Assembly (NCBI GenBank): GCA_049999725.1 | Contig: JBNGIS010017857.1 | Span: 1-51,332 of the forward strand | Source: Haplomitrium mnioides | Taxonomy: Eukaryota > Marchantiophyta > Haplomitriopsida > Calobryales | Reading direction: 5' to 3' | Length of the DNA stretch: 51,332 bases | In this document: positions 34,586 through 48,110 of the stretch, piece by piece | Position numbering within the stretch: the stretch's first letter is position 1 | Layout of the letters: every line of letters begins with the position of its first letter | The notes under the pieces: generated by a model | What the model was told of the DNA's origin: nothing | The model's input: only the letters and a program-made list of their open reading frames with translations | Database searches by the model: none | Made by a program: the position numbers and the translations under genes

Positions 34586-37500
34586 AAGATAGCTAACAAC
34601 TGCTCCTTGCATTGTCCAAATATTTAGATAACCAAACATGACCAACAACTACTCATTGCATTTCCCAAATACCTAAATCAAGAAGGATGGCCAACAACTA
34701 CTCTTGGCATTGTCTAATTACTTAGGTCATCAAACATGACAAATACCTATTCTTTGCATTGCCAAAAAACCTAGATCAATAAAGATGGCTAACAACTACT
34801 CCTTGCATTGTCCAAATATTTACATCAATAAAAATAACTAACAACTATTCGTTCCATTGACCAAATACCTAGGTCAACAAAGATGGCTAACAACTACTAC
34901 TTGCATCATTCAAATAGCTAGATCAACAAACATGACAATACCTACTCCTTGCACTACCCAAATACCTAGATCAACAAAGATGGCTAACAACTACTCAATG
35001 AACATTGTATTATCTCATTACTTAGACCAACAAACACAACTAACAAATACTCCTTGCATTGCCTAAATACCAAGATCAACAAAGATGGCTAATAACAACT
35101 TCTTGCACTACCCAAATACCTAGATCAACAAAATCAAAAATAATCATTGCATTGTCCAAATACTTAGATCAATAAACATAACTAACAACTACTCATTGCA
35201 TTGTCAAAATACCTCGATCAATAAAGATGGCTAACAAGTATTCTTTGCATTGTCCAAATACAAAGATCAACAAACATGACTAACAACTTCTCCTTACATG
35301 GCCCAAACACTTAGGTTAATAAAGATGACTAACAAGCACTCATTACATTGTCCAAATACTTAGATCAACAAATATGACTTGTTTAACACCTACTCTTTGC
35401 ATTGCCCAAATACGTAGATCAACAGAGATGACTATCAACTACTCCTTTTGATTGTTCAAAATCTTAGATCAAAACACCTTACTAACAACTATTCTTTGCA
35501 TTGCCCAAATTTCTAAATCAACAAAAATTAACAACAACTACTGTCCAAATATTGAGATCGACAAAGATAACTAACAACTACTCCTTGCATTAACCAAATA
35601 CCTAGACCAAGAAAGATGGCTTGCTAGCAACTACTCCTTGCACTGTACAAATACTTAGATCAAGAAACATGACTAATAACTGCTCCTTCCATCATCCAAA
35701 TACCTACATCAACAAAAATAGCTAACAATTACTCCTTAGATTGACCAAATACTTAGATCAACAAACATGACTAACACCTACTCCTTGCATTGACCAAATA
35801 CTTAGATCAACAAACATGACTAACACCTACTCCTTGCATTGCCTAAGTAACTAGACAACCAAATATGGCTAACAACTACTCCTTGCATAGTACAAATACT
35901 TAGATCTACAAACATGGCTAACATCTACTCCTTGCATAGTACAAATATTTAGATCTACAAACATGACTAACATCTACTCTTTGCATTCCCAAATAACTAG
36001 ATCAACAAAGATAGCTAACAACTACTCCTTGCATTGCCTAAATACTTATATCAACAAACATGACTAAGAACCCTTGTATTGCCCAAATCTCTAGATCAAC
36101 AGAGACGGCTAACAACTATTCCTTGCAATGTAAAAATACTTAGATCAACAAACACTACTAACACCTACCCTTGCTTTATGGAAAAACCTAGATTAACAAA
36201 GATGGCTAACAACTATTCCTTGCATTGTCCAAATACTTAGATCAACAAGCATGACTAACACCTACTCATTGCATTGCCAAAATAGATCAACAAAAATGGA
36301 TAACAACTACTTCTTGGATTGCAAAATACTTAGATCAACAAATCTTACTTACAACTACTTCTTGCATTGTCCGAATTTTTAAATTAACAAAAATGGTTAA
36401 CAACTACTCTTTGCATTGTCCAAGTACTAAGATCAACAAACATAACTTACAACTACTCCTTGCATTACCCAACTACCTAGATCAACACAGATAGCTAGCA
36501 ACCACTGGTTTGATTGTCCAAATACTAAGATGAACAAACCTTACTAACAACTACTTCTTGCATTGCCCAAATTTCTATATCAACAAAAATGAATAACAAC
36601 TAGTCTTTGCATTGTCCAACTACCAAGATCAACAAGCATGACTAACAACTACTCCTTGGATTGCTCAAATACGAGGATCAACAAAAATGGCTAACAACTA
36701 CTTCTTGCACCACACAAATAGTTAGATCAACAAAATAGAAAAGACTCTTTGTGTTGTCCAAATACTTAGATCAACAAACATAACAAACAACTACTCATTG
36801 CATTGTCGAAATACCTCGATCACCAAAAATGACTAGCAAGTACTCCTGGTATTGTCCAAAAACTTAGATAAACAAACATGATTAACAACTTCTCCTTGCA
36901 TGGCCCAAATACTTAAGTCAATAAAGATGATTAATAAATACTCACTACATTGTCCAAATATCTAGATCAACAAACATGACTAACATCTACTCCTTGCATT
37001 ACCCAAATACCTAGATCAACCAAGATGGCTAACAACTACTTCTTATGATTGTCCAAATACTTAGATCAAAATACCTTGTTTACAACTACTTCTAGCATTG
37101 CCAAAATTTCTAAATCAACAAAATTTAATAACTACTTCTCATGGCATTGTCTAAATACTCATATCAACAAAGATAACTCACAACTACTCTTTGCATTAGC
37201 CAAATACCTAGATCAAGAAATATGGCTAACAACTACTCCTTGCCCTATACAAATACTTAGATCAAGAAACATGACTAATAACTACTCCTTCCATCTTCCA
37301 AATACCTATATCAACAAGAATGGCTAACAACTACTCCTTGCATTGACCAAAGACTTAGATCAACAAACATGACTAACACCAATTCCCAAGTAACTAGACA
37401 ACAAAGATGGCTAGCAACTACTCCTTAGGTCATAGTACAAGTACTTAGATCTACAAACATGACTAACACCTACTCATTGCATTCTCAAATACCTAGATCA

Positions 37501-38859
37501 ACAAAGATGTCTATCAACTACTCTTTGAATTGTCCAAATACTAGATAAAAAAACATGACTAACAACCACTCCTTGCATTGCCCAAATCTCTAGATCAACA
37601 AAGACGACTAACAACTACTCCTTGCAATGTTAAAAGACTTAGATCAACAAACATGACTCGACCCTTGCATTCTGGAAATACCTAGATCAACAAAGATGGC
37701 TAAAAACTATTCCTCTGCATTGTTCAAATACTTAGATCAACAAGCATGACTAACGTCTACTCCTTGCATTGCCAAAATATCTAGACCAAGAAAAATGGCT
37801 AACAACTACTTCTTTGATTGTCCAAATACTTAGATAAACAAACCTTACTTACAACTACTTCTTGCGCTCTCCAAATTTCTAAATCAACGAAAATGGATAA
37901 CAACTACTCCTTGCATTGTCTAAGTACTAAGATCAACAAACATGACAAACAACTACTCCTTGCATTGCCCAACTACCTAGATCACTAGAGATGGCTAACA
38001 ACTACTCCTTGGATTGTCCAAATACTTAGACCAACAAACCTTACTTACAACTACTTCTTGCATTGCCCAAATTTCTAAATTAAAAAGAGTGGATAACAAC
38101 TACTCCTCTCATTGTCCAAGTACTAAGATCAACCAACATAATCAGAAACTACTCTTTGCATTGCCCAACTACCTATATCAACAGAGATGGCTAACAACTA
38201 CTTCTTGCATTGCCCAAATTTCTAAATTACAAAAAGTAGATAACAATTGCTCCTTGCATTGTCCAAGTACTAAGATCAACAAACATAATTAGAAACTACT
38301 CTACATTGCCCAACTACCTAGATCAACAGAGATGGCTAACAACTACTCCTTGTAGTGTCCAAATACTTAGATAAAAAAACATGACTAACAACTACTCCTT
38401 CCATCCTCTAAATACCTACATCAACAAAGATGGCTAGCAGTTATTCCTTCTATTTAAGCAAATAATGAGATTAGCTTAACTAAGAGCTACTCCTTGCATT
38501 TCCCAAATGATGGCTAGCAACTACTTTTGCAATGTCTAAATACCTAGATCTTGGAAATAACATTTACTTCTTGCATTGTTCAAATATTTAGATCGACAAA
38601 CATAACTAACAACTATTGCTTCTATTGTCTCAATACCTCAATCAACAAAGATAGCTAGTACTACTCCTTGCATTGTTGAAATACTTAGATCAAAGAACAC
38701 GCCTAACAACTACTCATTGCATGACCAAAAAATCTCTAAGTCAATAAAGATGACTAATAAGTATCCATTGCATTGTCTAAGTAGTTAGATCAACAAACAT
38801 GACTAACACCTACTCCTTGCATTTCCTTTATACCTAGATGAACAAAGATGTCTAACAAC
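34586..38859. repeat. 49-bp satellite, block 2
   Basis: Continues the monomers of block 1 in the same orientation right after the Copia II 3' end (AAGATAGCTAACAACTGC). A third monomer type is common here, AAATTTCTAAATCAACAAAA plus ATGGATAACAAC. Ends at the Gypsy target site. Confidence 0.96.
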
Positions 38860-38864
38860 TACCC

Positions 38865-38935
38865 TGTAAAAAAACTCAAAGACTAACTTCCAATTAAGTA
38901 ATACTTCAAGATAACTTTCAATAAAACTTCCAATT
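38865..38935 (-). repeat. Truncated 3' LTR of the Gypsy element
   Basis: On the plus strand TGTAAAAAAACTCAAAGACT and the following ACTTCCAATTAAG, AATACTTCAAGATAACT match the start of 41064-41130 with few changes. Only the outer 3' end of the LTR is left; the rest was lost with the internal deletion. Confidence 0.85.
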
Positions 38936-39680
38936 GCACAATCTTTGCAAAACTTCTTTCAGATGAATACAATGCTCAGTTTCAGTTTTGTTGAAAATAA
39001 GAATGTCATAAAAGAATACCAAAACTGACTTATCTAATAACTCATCAAAAAATTTGGTGAAGTTGATCAATTAATATGCCCGGAGCATTAGTGAGACCAA
39101 ATGTAAGGACCTTCCACTTAAAATATCCATACCTTGTGCGAAAAGCTGTCTTCGGCACATCACTTGGCTTGATAGGAATTTTCCAATAACCACTTCGAAG
39201 ATCCAGCTTGAAAAAGAACTCTGCATCACTCAATTGATCCAACAAATCATCAATACACAGCAAGGGATATGCATTCTTTACGGTTTGCTTGTTCAAACCG
39301 TGATAATCAGTGCAAAGACCAAATCCACTATCTTTCTTTGGTACAAAGAATATTGGTGCTCCCCAAAGGGAAGTATTATGCTAAATAAAATCCTTCTCAA
39401 GAAGATCCATCAAGGTCTTGCAAAGTTCTTCCGACTCTTGTGGCAATAACCTGCATATAGACCAATTATACAGAGTACTTCTTGGTATCAACTCAATTGG
39501 AAAGAGCATTCCACGATTATTTGATAACCCCTTTGGCAAATCATCCGGAAACACATATGAAAGCTCTTTCAAAATATCATCAATTATTGAGGTTGGTATA
39601 GATTTCCCTCCCTCTTTATTCAAGTCCACAACAAGCTTGATCCAGATAGCAAAGACAAGCAACTCTTTCTCCATCAAAAC
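38935..39680 (-). pseudogene. Gypsy reverse transcriptase remnant
   Basis: Reads down from about 39570: DLPKGLSNNRG, the LWGAPIFFVPKKDSGF region near 39330-39370, LNKQTVKNAYPLLCIDDLLD, FFKLDLRSGYWKIPI, KTAFRTRYGYFKW, then LTFGLTNAPG. The catalytic box near 38990 reads VFFYDILIF where YLDDILIY is usual, so the first Asp is Tyr. A stop lies near 39378. The domain runs straight into LTR sequence. Confidence 0.85.
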
Positions 39681-39689
39681 ATTATTTTA

Positions 39690-40130
39690 AATTGATTTAG
39701 TCTTCTTTACCAATGGTGCTAGACGCTCCAAAAGAAATTGCTTTCCTTGCAAAGTAACTTGAATTTGTTGCTTCGTCCAATCAACTTAAGCATATCGATC
39801 TTCAAGCCAAGGCAAGCCCAAAATAATGTCATATTGTATGGGTGCAATAACAAAATCCATAGATTTCTCATACTCTTTGCCAATCCTTAGAAGAAATGGC
39901 TTGTGTGAGTCATCGGTCATAGTCACAAAACTTCTCTTGATCGGCGAAGCTTTAGCTTTGATTTTCTTTGCAAAACGTAATGACATAAAATTTTCAAAAC
40001 TTCCACAATTTGCAAATATTCTACAAGAATGCTCATCAACCATACCGTCTAGATGAAACAATGTGCTTCTAATTATTGTCAAGCTTTTCATTCCATTGGA
40101 ACTAATCAAGCTCTAAGTAAACCACTCGAC
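39690..40130 (-). pseudogene. Gypsy protease remnant
   Basis: An open frame from 40109 to 39786 contains FANCGSFENFMSLRFAKK, with Asn-Cys-Gly where DSGAxxNF is usual, so the catalytic Asp appears lost. YDIILGLPWL follows, the typical protease-end motif of plant Gypsy elements. Confidence 0.78.
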
Positions 40131-40199
40131 TGTCTTTACTGAGGTTGGTTATTTCCTTGATGTTTTTCTTCAACAATTGCTGCTTGAACAAGAGTGTGC

Positions 40200-41049
40200 A
40201 GTTGATTTTTTCAACGCAGGCAATTTGTAATCATATGACCAAGTTGTCGCCAATAAAAACATCCTCCACTTTGGCATAGGCACTCACGCGCTCTACATTA
40301 GTGAGTGCCAATCTTTACATCACATCAATCTCCATGGCTACATCCTCATTTAGTGGCACACAATCATTTGGTAAAGCTTGTTGTGGTCGTGGCTTAACTT
40401 TGGTAGTTGCTAGCAATGAGTCGCATTGTTTAGCCATGCGCATTGCTTCTTCTAGTTGAGAAGGCTCTCTCATTGTCACTTCCGTTATAGTGCAAGTCTT
40501 CAATCCTTGAACAAAGCAATCTAGAGCTTCTCCTTCACCCATATTAGGAATTTGCATAATGATATTCTAAAATTGCGTGACGTAGCTCCTTACTATACCA
40601 AGTTGCTTCAATTTTGCCAAGCGATCTCTTGCCACCTTTGGAGCATTCAGAATCCTAAATCTTAGATTCATCGCTTCTTTAAAATCTTGCTAAGAAGCAA
40701 TTGGAGGGACAAATCCACGTTGAGCTTGCTTAATTAGATATCTCCACCAAGTTTTTGCTACTCCTCCCAATTGACTTACAGAAAATAGAATTCTTTGACC
40801 ATTCTCTTTTATGCTTGTAGCCTAAAAATATTGTTTGTAATCGAACAAAAAGTTCTCACATACACCATGAATTGTCTTCCCATCATATGCTTTTGACTTG
40901 GGAAACCGCTCATGACTTTCTTCTTCTTGAAAAGGTGGCCTCTTTCTCATTTGCATTTGAACTTCTAGCAAGCAAGAAAGATGTTTAATTTGTTGTTGCA
41001 TTGCTTGCATCCTCGCTTCTTGATTCTCTATTCCATCAAAAAGTACCAT
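40200..41049 (-). pseudogene. Gypsy gag remnant
   Basis: ATG at 41047-41049 abuts the primer-binding site directly. Continues NQEARMQAMQQQIKHLSCLL (coiled-coil-like), KAYDGKTIH, a WWRYLIKQ block, then GEALDCFVQGLK and LEEAMRMAKQCD. The CCHC knuckle near 40220-40265 reads CFYWRQLGHMITNC with Trp in place of the second Cys. Stops near 40821 and 40720 break the frame. Confidence 0.82.
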
Positions 41050-41062
41050 GGCTCTGATACCA
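41050..41062 (-). promoter_or_regulatory. Primer-binding site, initiator tRNA-Met type
   Basis: Minus strand TGGTATCAGAGCC, complementary to the 3' end of plant initiator tRNA-Met. One base separates it from the LTR end (TTTTACA). Confidence 0.92.
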
Positions 41063-41063
41063 A

Positions 41064-41473
41064 TGTAAAAGAACTCAAAGACCAACTTCCAAATAAGCAA
41101 TACTTCAAGATAACTCTAAAAAAGTTCCACAACTCAAGGCCAATAAGCAAACCAAAGCCAAGCAAGCAAAGAGCTAAACCGAATTGAGAGGAACTCCAAA
41201 ATGAAGAGTGGATCTAAGAAGCCCTTCTATTTATACAAGAGAAGATGATGTCATTCTTCTTTCTTCACTTACAAGTCACTTCTAATTTCAACCCTAAAAG
41301 TGACTCTCTACCAAAAATGACTTTGAAGGTAAGAAAACTAAAATTCACTCTCTACCAAAAGTGACTTTGAAGGCAAGTAATCCGATCTCAACCCTAAAAG
41401 TGACTCACTACCACTTCCTTCACTCCTCTCTATTTTCTTATAAATAACACAACCTTATGCTTGTATTATTATA
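41064..41473 (-). repeat. 5' LTR of the Gypsy element (410 bp)
   Basis: On the minus strand it starts TATAATAATACAAGC and ends GAGTTCTTTTACA. The first bases are probably a decayed TGTAA matching TTACA at the end. It carries an internal repeat with AAAAGTGACTC-type units at 41280-41410. Confidence 0.82.
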
Positions 41474-41478
41474 TACCC

Positions 41479-44400
41479 CTTGGATTTTCCAAACACTTAG
41501 ATCAACAAACATGACTAACAACCACTACTTGCATTGCCCAAATTTCTAAATCAACAAAAATGGATAAGAACTACTTCTTTCATTGTCCAAATACTTACAT
41601 CAACAAATATGGCTCACAACTACTCCTTGCACTACCCAAACACCTAGAAAAACAAAGATGCCTAGCAACTATTCCTTTCATTGTTCAAATACCTACATCA
41701 ATAAACATGACCTACAACTACTCCTTGTATTTTCCAAATACCTAAATCAAAACAAATGGCTAACAACTACTTCTTGAAATGCCCAAATACCTAGATCAAC
41801 AACAAAGCAACAACTCCTTGCATTTTCCAAATACTTGATTCAACAAACATGACAAACAACTACTCCTTGCATTGTTCAAATACCTTGATCAACAAAGATA
41901 GCTAGCAACTACTCCTTGCATCGTCCAAATATTTAGATCAACAAATATGACTAACAACTACTCCTTGCATTGCCCAAATACCTAGATCAGTAGAGATTGC
42001 TAACAACTACTCCTTGCATTGTCCAAATACTTAGATCAAGAAACATAACTAACAACTACTCCTTCAATCCTCCGAATACCTACATGACCAAAGATAGCTA
42101 ACAAGTACTCCTTACATTGACCAAATACAAAGATCAACAAACATGACTAACAACTACTCCTTGCATTTCCCAAATTTCTAAATCAACAGAAATAGATAAC
42201 AACTACTCCTTGCATTGTCCAAATACTTAGATCAACAAACACAACTAAAGACTACTCCTTGCATTGCCCAAATATCTAGATCAACAAAAATGGTTAAGAA
42301 CTACTGCTTGCATTGTCCAAATACTTAGGTCAAAAACATCCTACTCCTTCCATCCTCCAAATATTTAACTACATCAACAAAGATGGCTAACAACTACTCC
42401 TTGCACTACCAAAATTTCTAAATCAACAAAAATAGATAGCAACTACTCTTTGCATTGTCCAAATACTAAGATCAATAAATATAACTAACAACTACTCCCT
42501 GCATTGTCCAAATACTAAAATCAACAAACGTAACTAACAACTACTCCTTGCAATAACCAAATACCTAGATCAAGAAAGATGGCTAGCAGCTACTCTTTGC
42601 ATTGATCAAATACTAAGACCAATAAACATGACTATTACCTAATCCTTGTATTGCCTAAGTAACTAGATCAACAAGAATCGCTAACAAGTACTCCTTGCAT
42701 AGTCTAAATATTTAGATCAACAAACATGACTAACACCTACTCCTTGCATATAGATGAACAAAGATGGCAAACAACTACTCCTTCTATTGTGCAAATACTA
42801 AGATCAAGAAATATGAATAACAACTATTGCTAGCATTGCCCAAATACCTAGATCAACAAAGATGGCTAACAACTACTCCTTCCATAGTCCAAGTATCTAG
42901 ATCAACAAACATAACTAAAAACTACTCCTTGCATTAACCAAGTATCTAGATCAAGAAAGATAGCTAACAACAACTCCTTTGCATTGTTAAAATACATAGA
43001 TCAAGAAACATAACTAGCAACTACTTCTTCCAACCTCCAAATACCTACATCAATGAAGATGGCTAAAAACAACTGCTTACGTTGACCAAATACAAAGATC
43101 AACAAACATGACTAACAACTACTCCTTGCATTGCCTAAGAAACTAGATCAATAAAGATGGATAACAAGTACTTCTTACAATGTCGAAATACTAAGATGAA
43201 CAAACATAACTAACACCTACTCCTTGCATTGTGGAAATACCTATATCACGAAAGATGGCTAACAACTACTCCTTGTATTGTCCAATTATTTAGATCAACA
43301 AACATCACTAACACCTACTCCTTGCACTGCTCTAACATCTAGATAAACAAAGATGGCAAACAACTACTCCTTAGATTGCCCAAATACTTAGATCAACAAA
43401 CCTAACTTACAACTACTTCTTGCATTGCCTAAATTTCTAAATCAATAAGAATGGATAACAACTACTTCTTGTATTGTCTAAGTACTTACATCAACAAACA
43501 TGACTAACAACTACTCCTTGCATTGCCTAGCTACTTAGATGACAAAAAATAGCTAGCAACTACTCCTTGCAATTTCCAAATACTTGGATCAAGAAACATA
43601 ACTAACAACTACTCCTTGCATCCTCCAAACACTTACATCAACAAACATAGCTACCAACTACTCCTTGCATTGCCCAAATCTCTAGATCAACAATGATGGC
43701 TAACAACTTCTCCTTGTATTGTCCAAATACTTAAATCAACAAACATGACTAACAACTACTCCTTGCATTGCCCAAATACCTAGCTCGACAAAAGATGGCT
43801 AGCAACTACTCCTTGCATTTTCCAAATACTTCGATCAACAAACAGGACTAACAACTACTCCTTGCATTGCCCAAATATCTACATTGACCAAGATGGCTAA
43901 CAACTACTCCTTGGATTGTCCAAATGTATACATCAACAAACCTTACTTTCAACTACTTATTGCCTTGCCCAAATTTCAAAATAAAAAAAAAGTAGACAAC
44001 AACTACTCCTTGTATTGCCCAATCACCTAGATCAAGAAAGATGTCTAACAATTACTCCTTGTAGTGTCCAAATTCTTACATCAAGAAACATGACAAACAA
44101 CTACTCCTTCCATCCTCCAAATACCTGCATTGACAAATATGGCTAACAACTACTCCTTGCCTTGACCAAGTACAAAGATCAACAAACATGACTAACACCT
44201 ACTCCTTGCATTACCTAAATATCTAGATCAACAAAGATGGCTAAAAAGTACTACTTGTATTGTCCAAAGACTTGGAGCAACAAACATGACCAACAACTAC
44301 TCTTTGTATTGCCAAAATACATAGATCAAAATAGATGGCTAACAACTACTCCTTGCATTGTCCTAATATTGAGATCATCAAACATGACTAACAACTACTT

Positions 44401-47195
44401 CTTGCATTGCCCAAATATTTAGATCAACAAAGATGGCTAACAACTACTCCTTGCATTGTCTAAATACCAAGATCAACAAACATGACTAACACCTACTCCT
44501 TGCATTGTCAAAATACCTAGATCAAGAAAAAAAAAAGCCTAGCAACAACTCCTTGGCAATGTTCAAATACTTAGATCAACAAGCATGACTAACAACTGTT
44601 GGTTGCATTGTTTGAATAGGTAAATCAACAAGGATAGCTAACAACTACTACTTGCATTGTCCAAAAACCTAGATCAACAAACATGAGTAACAATTATTTC
44701 TTGCATTGCCCAATTACTTAGATCAACAAAGATGGCTAAAACCTACTCCTTGCATTGTCAAAAAACCTAAATCAACAAAATTGACCAACATCTACTCCTT
44801 GCATTGTCTAAATACCTACATCAATAGAAATAGCAAACAACTACTCCTTGTAGTGACCAAATACTTAGATCAACAAACATGACTAACAACTAGTCCTTGC
44901 ATTTCCCAAATACTTAAATCAACAAAAATGGCTAACAAATACTCCTTGCAATGCCTAAGTACCTAGATCAACAAAATAACAACTACTTCTTGCATTGTCC
45001 AAATACTTACATCAACAAACATGACGAACAACTATTCTTTGGATTGTTCAAATACCTAGATCAACAAAGATGGCTAGCAATTACTCCTTGAATTTTCCAA
45101 ATACTTAGATCAAGAACTATGACTAACAACTACTCATTGCATGGCTCAAATATCTAAGTCAATAAGGACAACTAGCAAGTAATCATTGCATTGTTCAAGC
45201 ACTAACATTAACAAACATGACTAACACCTACTATTTGCATTGCCCTTATATCTAGATCAAGAAAGATGGCTAACAACAACTCCTTGGATTTTCCAAATAC
45301 TTAGATCAACAAACATGACTTACAACTATTCGATGCATTGCCCAAATATCTAAATCAACAAAAATAGAAAACAACTACTCCTTGCATTGTCCAAATATTT
45401 AGATCAACAAACATGACTAACAACTACTCCTTGCATTACCCAAATATCTAGATCAATAAAGATGGCTTACAACTACTCCTTACACTGTTCAAATACTTAG
45501 ATCAAGAAACATGACTAACAACTACTCTTTTTATCCTTCAAATACGTACATCAACAAAGATAGCCAACAACTACTCATTGCATTGACCAAATACTAAGAT
45601 CAACAAACATGACTAACAACTACTCCTTACATTGCCCAAGTAACTAGATAACCAAAGATGGCTAACAAGTTCTCCTTGCAAAGTCCAAATACTTAGATCA
45701 AGAAACATGACTAACACTCACTTCTTGCATTTCCTGAATACCTATATCAACAAAGATAAGTAACAACTACTCTTTGCATTGTCATAATACTTAGAACAAC
45801 AAAGATGACTTATAGTTAACTACTCCTTGTATTGCTCAACAACCTAGATAACTAAAGATGGTTAACAACTACTCGTTGGATTGAATAAACATTTAGACAA
45901 CCAAACATCACTAACAACTACTCCTTGCATTGCCTAAATATCTAGATCAAGAAAGATAACTAACAACTACTTCTTGCATTGTTTAAATACTTAGATCATC
46001 AAACAAGATTAACACCTGTTCCTTGACTACCAAAATACATAGATCAACAAAGATGGCTAACAACTCTGCCTTGGATTGTCCAAACACTTAGATCAACAAA
46101 CATGATTAGCAACTATTCATTGCATTGCCTAAATAACTAAGTCAACAAAGATGGCTAAGAACTTCTGCTTGTATTTTCCAAGTTAGATCAACAAACATGA
46201 CTGATACCTACTTCTTGCATTGCCCAAATACCTAGATCAACAAAGATGGGTCACAACTACTTCTTGCATTGTCAAAATACTTAGATAACAAAAGAGACTA
46301 TTAACTACTCTTTGCATGGCCCAAATACCAGGGTCAATAAATATAGCTAACAAATACTTCTTGCACTACCCAAATACATAGATAAACAAAATAAAACTAC
46401 TCCTTGCTTTGTCAAAATACTTAGATCAACAAATATGACTAGCAACTACTTCTTGCATTGTCCAAATACCTCGATCAACAAAGATGGCTTGCAAGTACTC
46501 CTTGCATTGTCCAAACAGTTAGATCAACAAACATGACTGCATTGCCCAAATACCTAGAATAACAAAGATGCAGAACAACTACTCCTTGCATTGTCCAAAT
46601 ATTTGGATCATCAAACATGAATAACACCTACTCCTTGAATTCCTAAATACAAAGAGATCAACAAAGATGGCAAACAACTACTTCTTGGATTGGCCAAATA
46701 CTTAGATCAACAAACATGACAAACAACTACTCCTTGTATTGCCCTAATTTGTAGATCAAAAGACAACTAGCAACTTCTCCTTATGTTGTCCAAATACTTA
46801 GATCATCAAACATAACTAACAACTACTCCTTGCATTGCCCAAATAACTAGCTCAACAAAAATGGCTAACAACTATTCCTTGAATTGTCTAAATACTTAGT
46901 TCAACAAACAAAACTAACATCTTGCCTTGCCCAAATACCAAGATCAACAAAGATGGCTAGTAACTACTCCTTCAGTTGTCTAAATACTTTGATCAACAAA
47001 CCTTACTTTCAACTACTTCTAGCATTACCCAACTTTCTAAATCAACAAAAATAGACAACAACTAATCCTTGCATTGTCCAAATACTTATATAAACAAACA
47101 TGACTAACAACTACTCCTTGCATAGTCCAATTATCTAGATCAACAAAGATAGCTAACAACTACTCCTTGCACTGTCCAAATACTTAGATCAAGAC
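41479..47195. repeat. 49-bp satellite, block 3
   Basis: About 115 monomers, same orientation and types as blocks 1 and 2, ending near TCAAGACATATGATTCACAA. Monomer types are intermingled and not in one strict higher-order pattern. No gene seen within. Confidence 0.96.
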
Positions 47196-48090
47196 ATATG
47201 ATTCACAAAACAGCCGCTACTTTGAACCTAGAACAGGCTACTCAGAACAAGAACTTTTTTCTTTTTGGGAAAATTTGTGATTTTTCATATCAAAAAATAT
47301 TAAAAAAACGAGGTTAATTTTAAAAACCAAAAAGTATATGAGTTTTTTGGATTTGTTTTTTGTCATTTCAGCAAGCATGATAGAGTGAAGGTCAATTTTG
47401 TTATGCAAAATCAATCAATATTACTAGTTTTTATGAAAATATTGGAAAACTCGAATTTGTTTAAAAGCATACAAAGCATGGTAAGTTTTCATCAAAAAAA
47501 ATTCATTTATCATTGATTACAATTCTAAGCCCAAAAGTTTAAATACACGTCACAAGAAACTATTTTGAAATATATTTCATTGCATAAACTTTAAGCACAC
47601 GTAGACATGGTGCTCTTTCGAACTTTTTTGTTGGAAAAATATCACAAAACACAAAGAAAAAGCCTAAGGGGACAAGAAGTCAAGGGAATGAGTTTGCAAT
47701 GGTAAACACAAAAACAAAGAAAATGAAACATTGCATGGATTTAAGAGCTTTATTTTAAGCGTCAAGAAAAGAAGGAAGCTTTCAGTTTAAGTTGAAAATC
47801 TATGCAATTAAAAGTGAACATAGGCTTTCAAAATGGTTCCAGCAATTAAAAATATTTCATAGTTCAACAAAGCATACACAAAAATGTATCATAGTTCAGA
47901 ATCAAAAAGGTAGCTAATGAGATTGAATTAAGATTGTAAACAAGAAACATGTCCAAGTTTTAGACTTGATTCAACCAAACAAAGGTCTCAAGATCTACAA
48001 AATAGTCTATGACTTGTGTACAAACAAAGTTGTAATCGATAGTCTTTGTATGAAGAAGCTTAAGAGTTATGTATGAGAAGTAGAACTTTT
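47196..48090. other. AT-rich stretch between satellite and gene 1 copy C; no gene
   Basis: No supported coding region. It probably includes the outer 3' end of the gene 1 copy C element. I saw no convincing terminal inverted repeat. Confidence 0.45.
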
Positions 48091-48110
48091 GGAAGGTGTG
48101 GACTTCCACT

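Larger units (their letters stand above)
38865..41473 (-). mobile_element. Ty3/Gypsy element, internally deleted, inserted in the satellite
   Basis: Minus-strand order: 5' LTR (41064-41473), primer site, gag, protease, RT up to the active site, then a direct join near 38935 to the last about 70 bp of the 3' LTR (38865-38935). RNase H, integrase and most of the 3' LTR are gone. Candidate target duplication TACCC lies at 38860-38864 and 41474-41478. Removing the element restores a normal satellite monomer. Confidence 0.9.

Noticed and set aside
37049-38292. Open frames such as those reading SKYLDQQTLLTTT repeats as a repetitive protein
   Set aside because: They lie wholly in the satellite. A 49-bp unit shifts frame each time, so three monomers give all three frames, and stops depend on chance changes.
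23286-47195. Regular 49-bp spacing as a CRISPR array
   Set aside because: No constant repeat with unique spacers; the whole unit repeats with scattered changes, and the setting is a plant nuclear genome.
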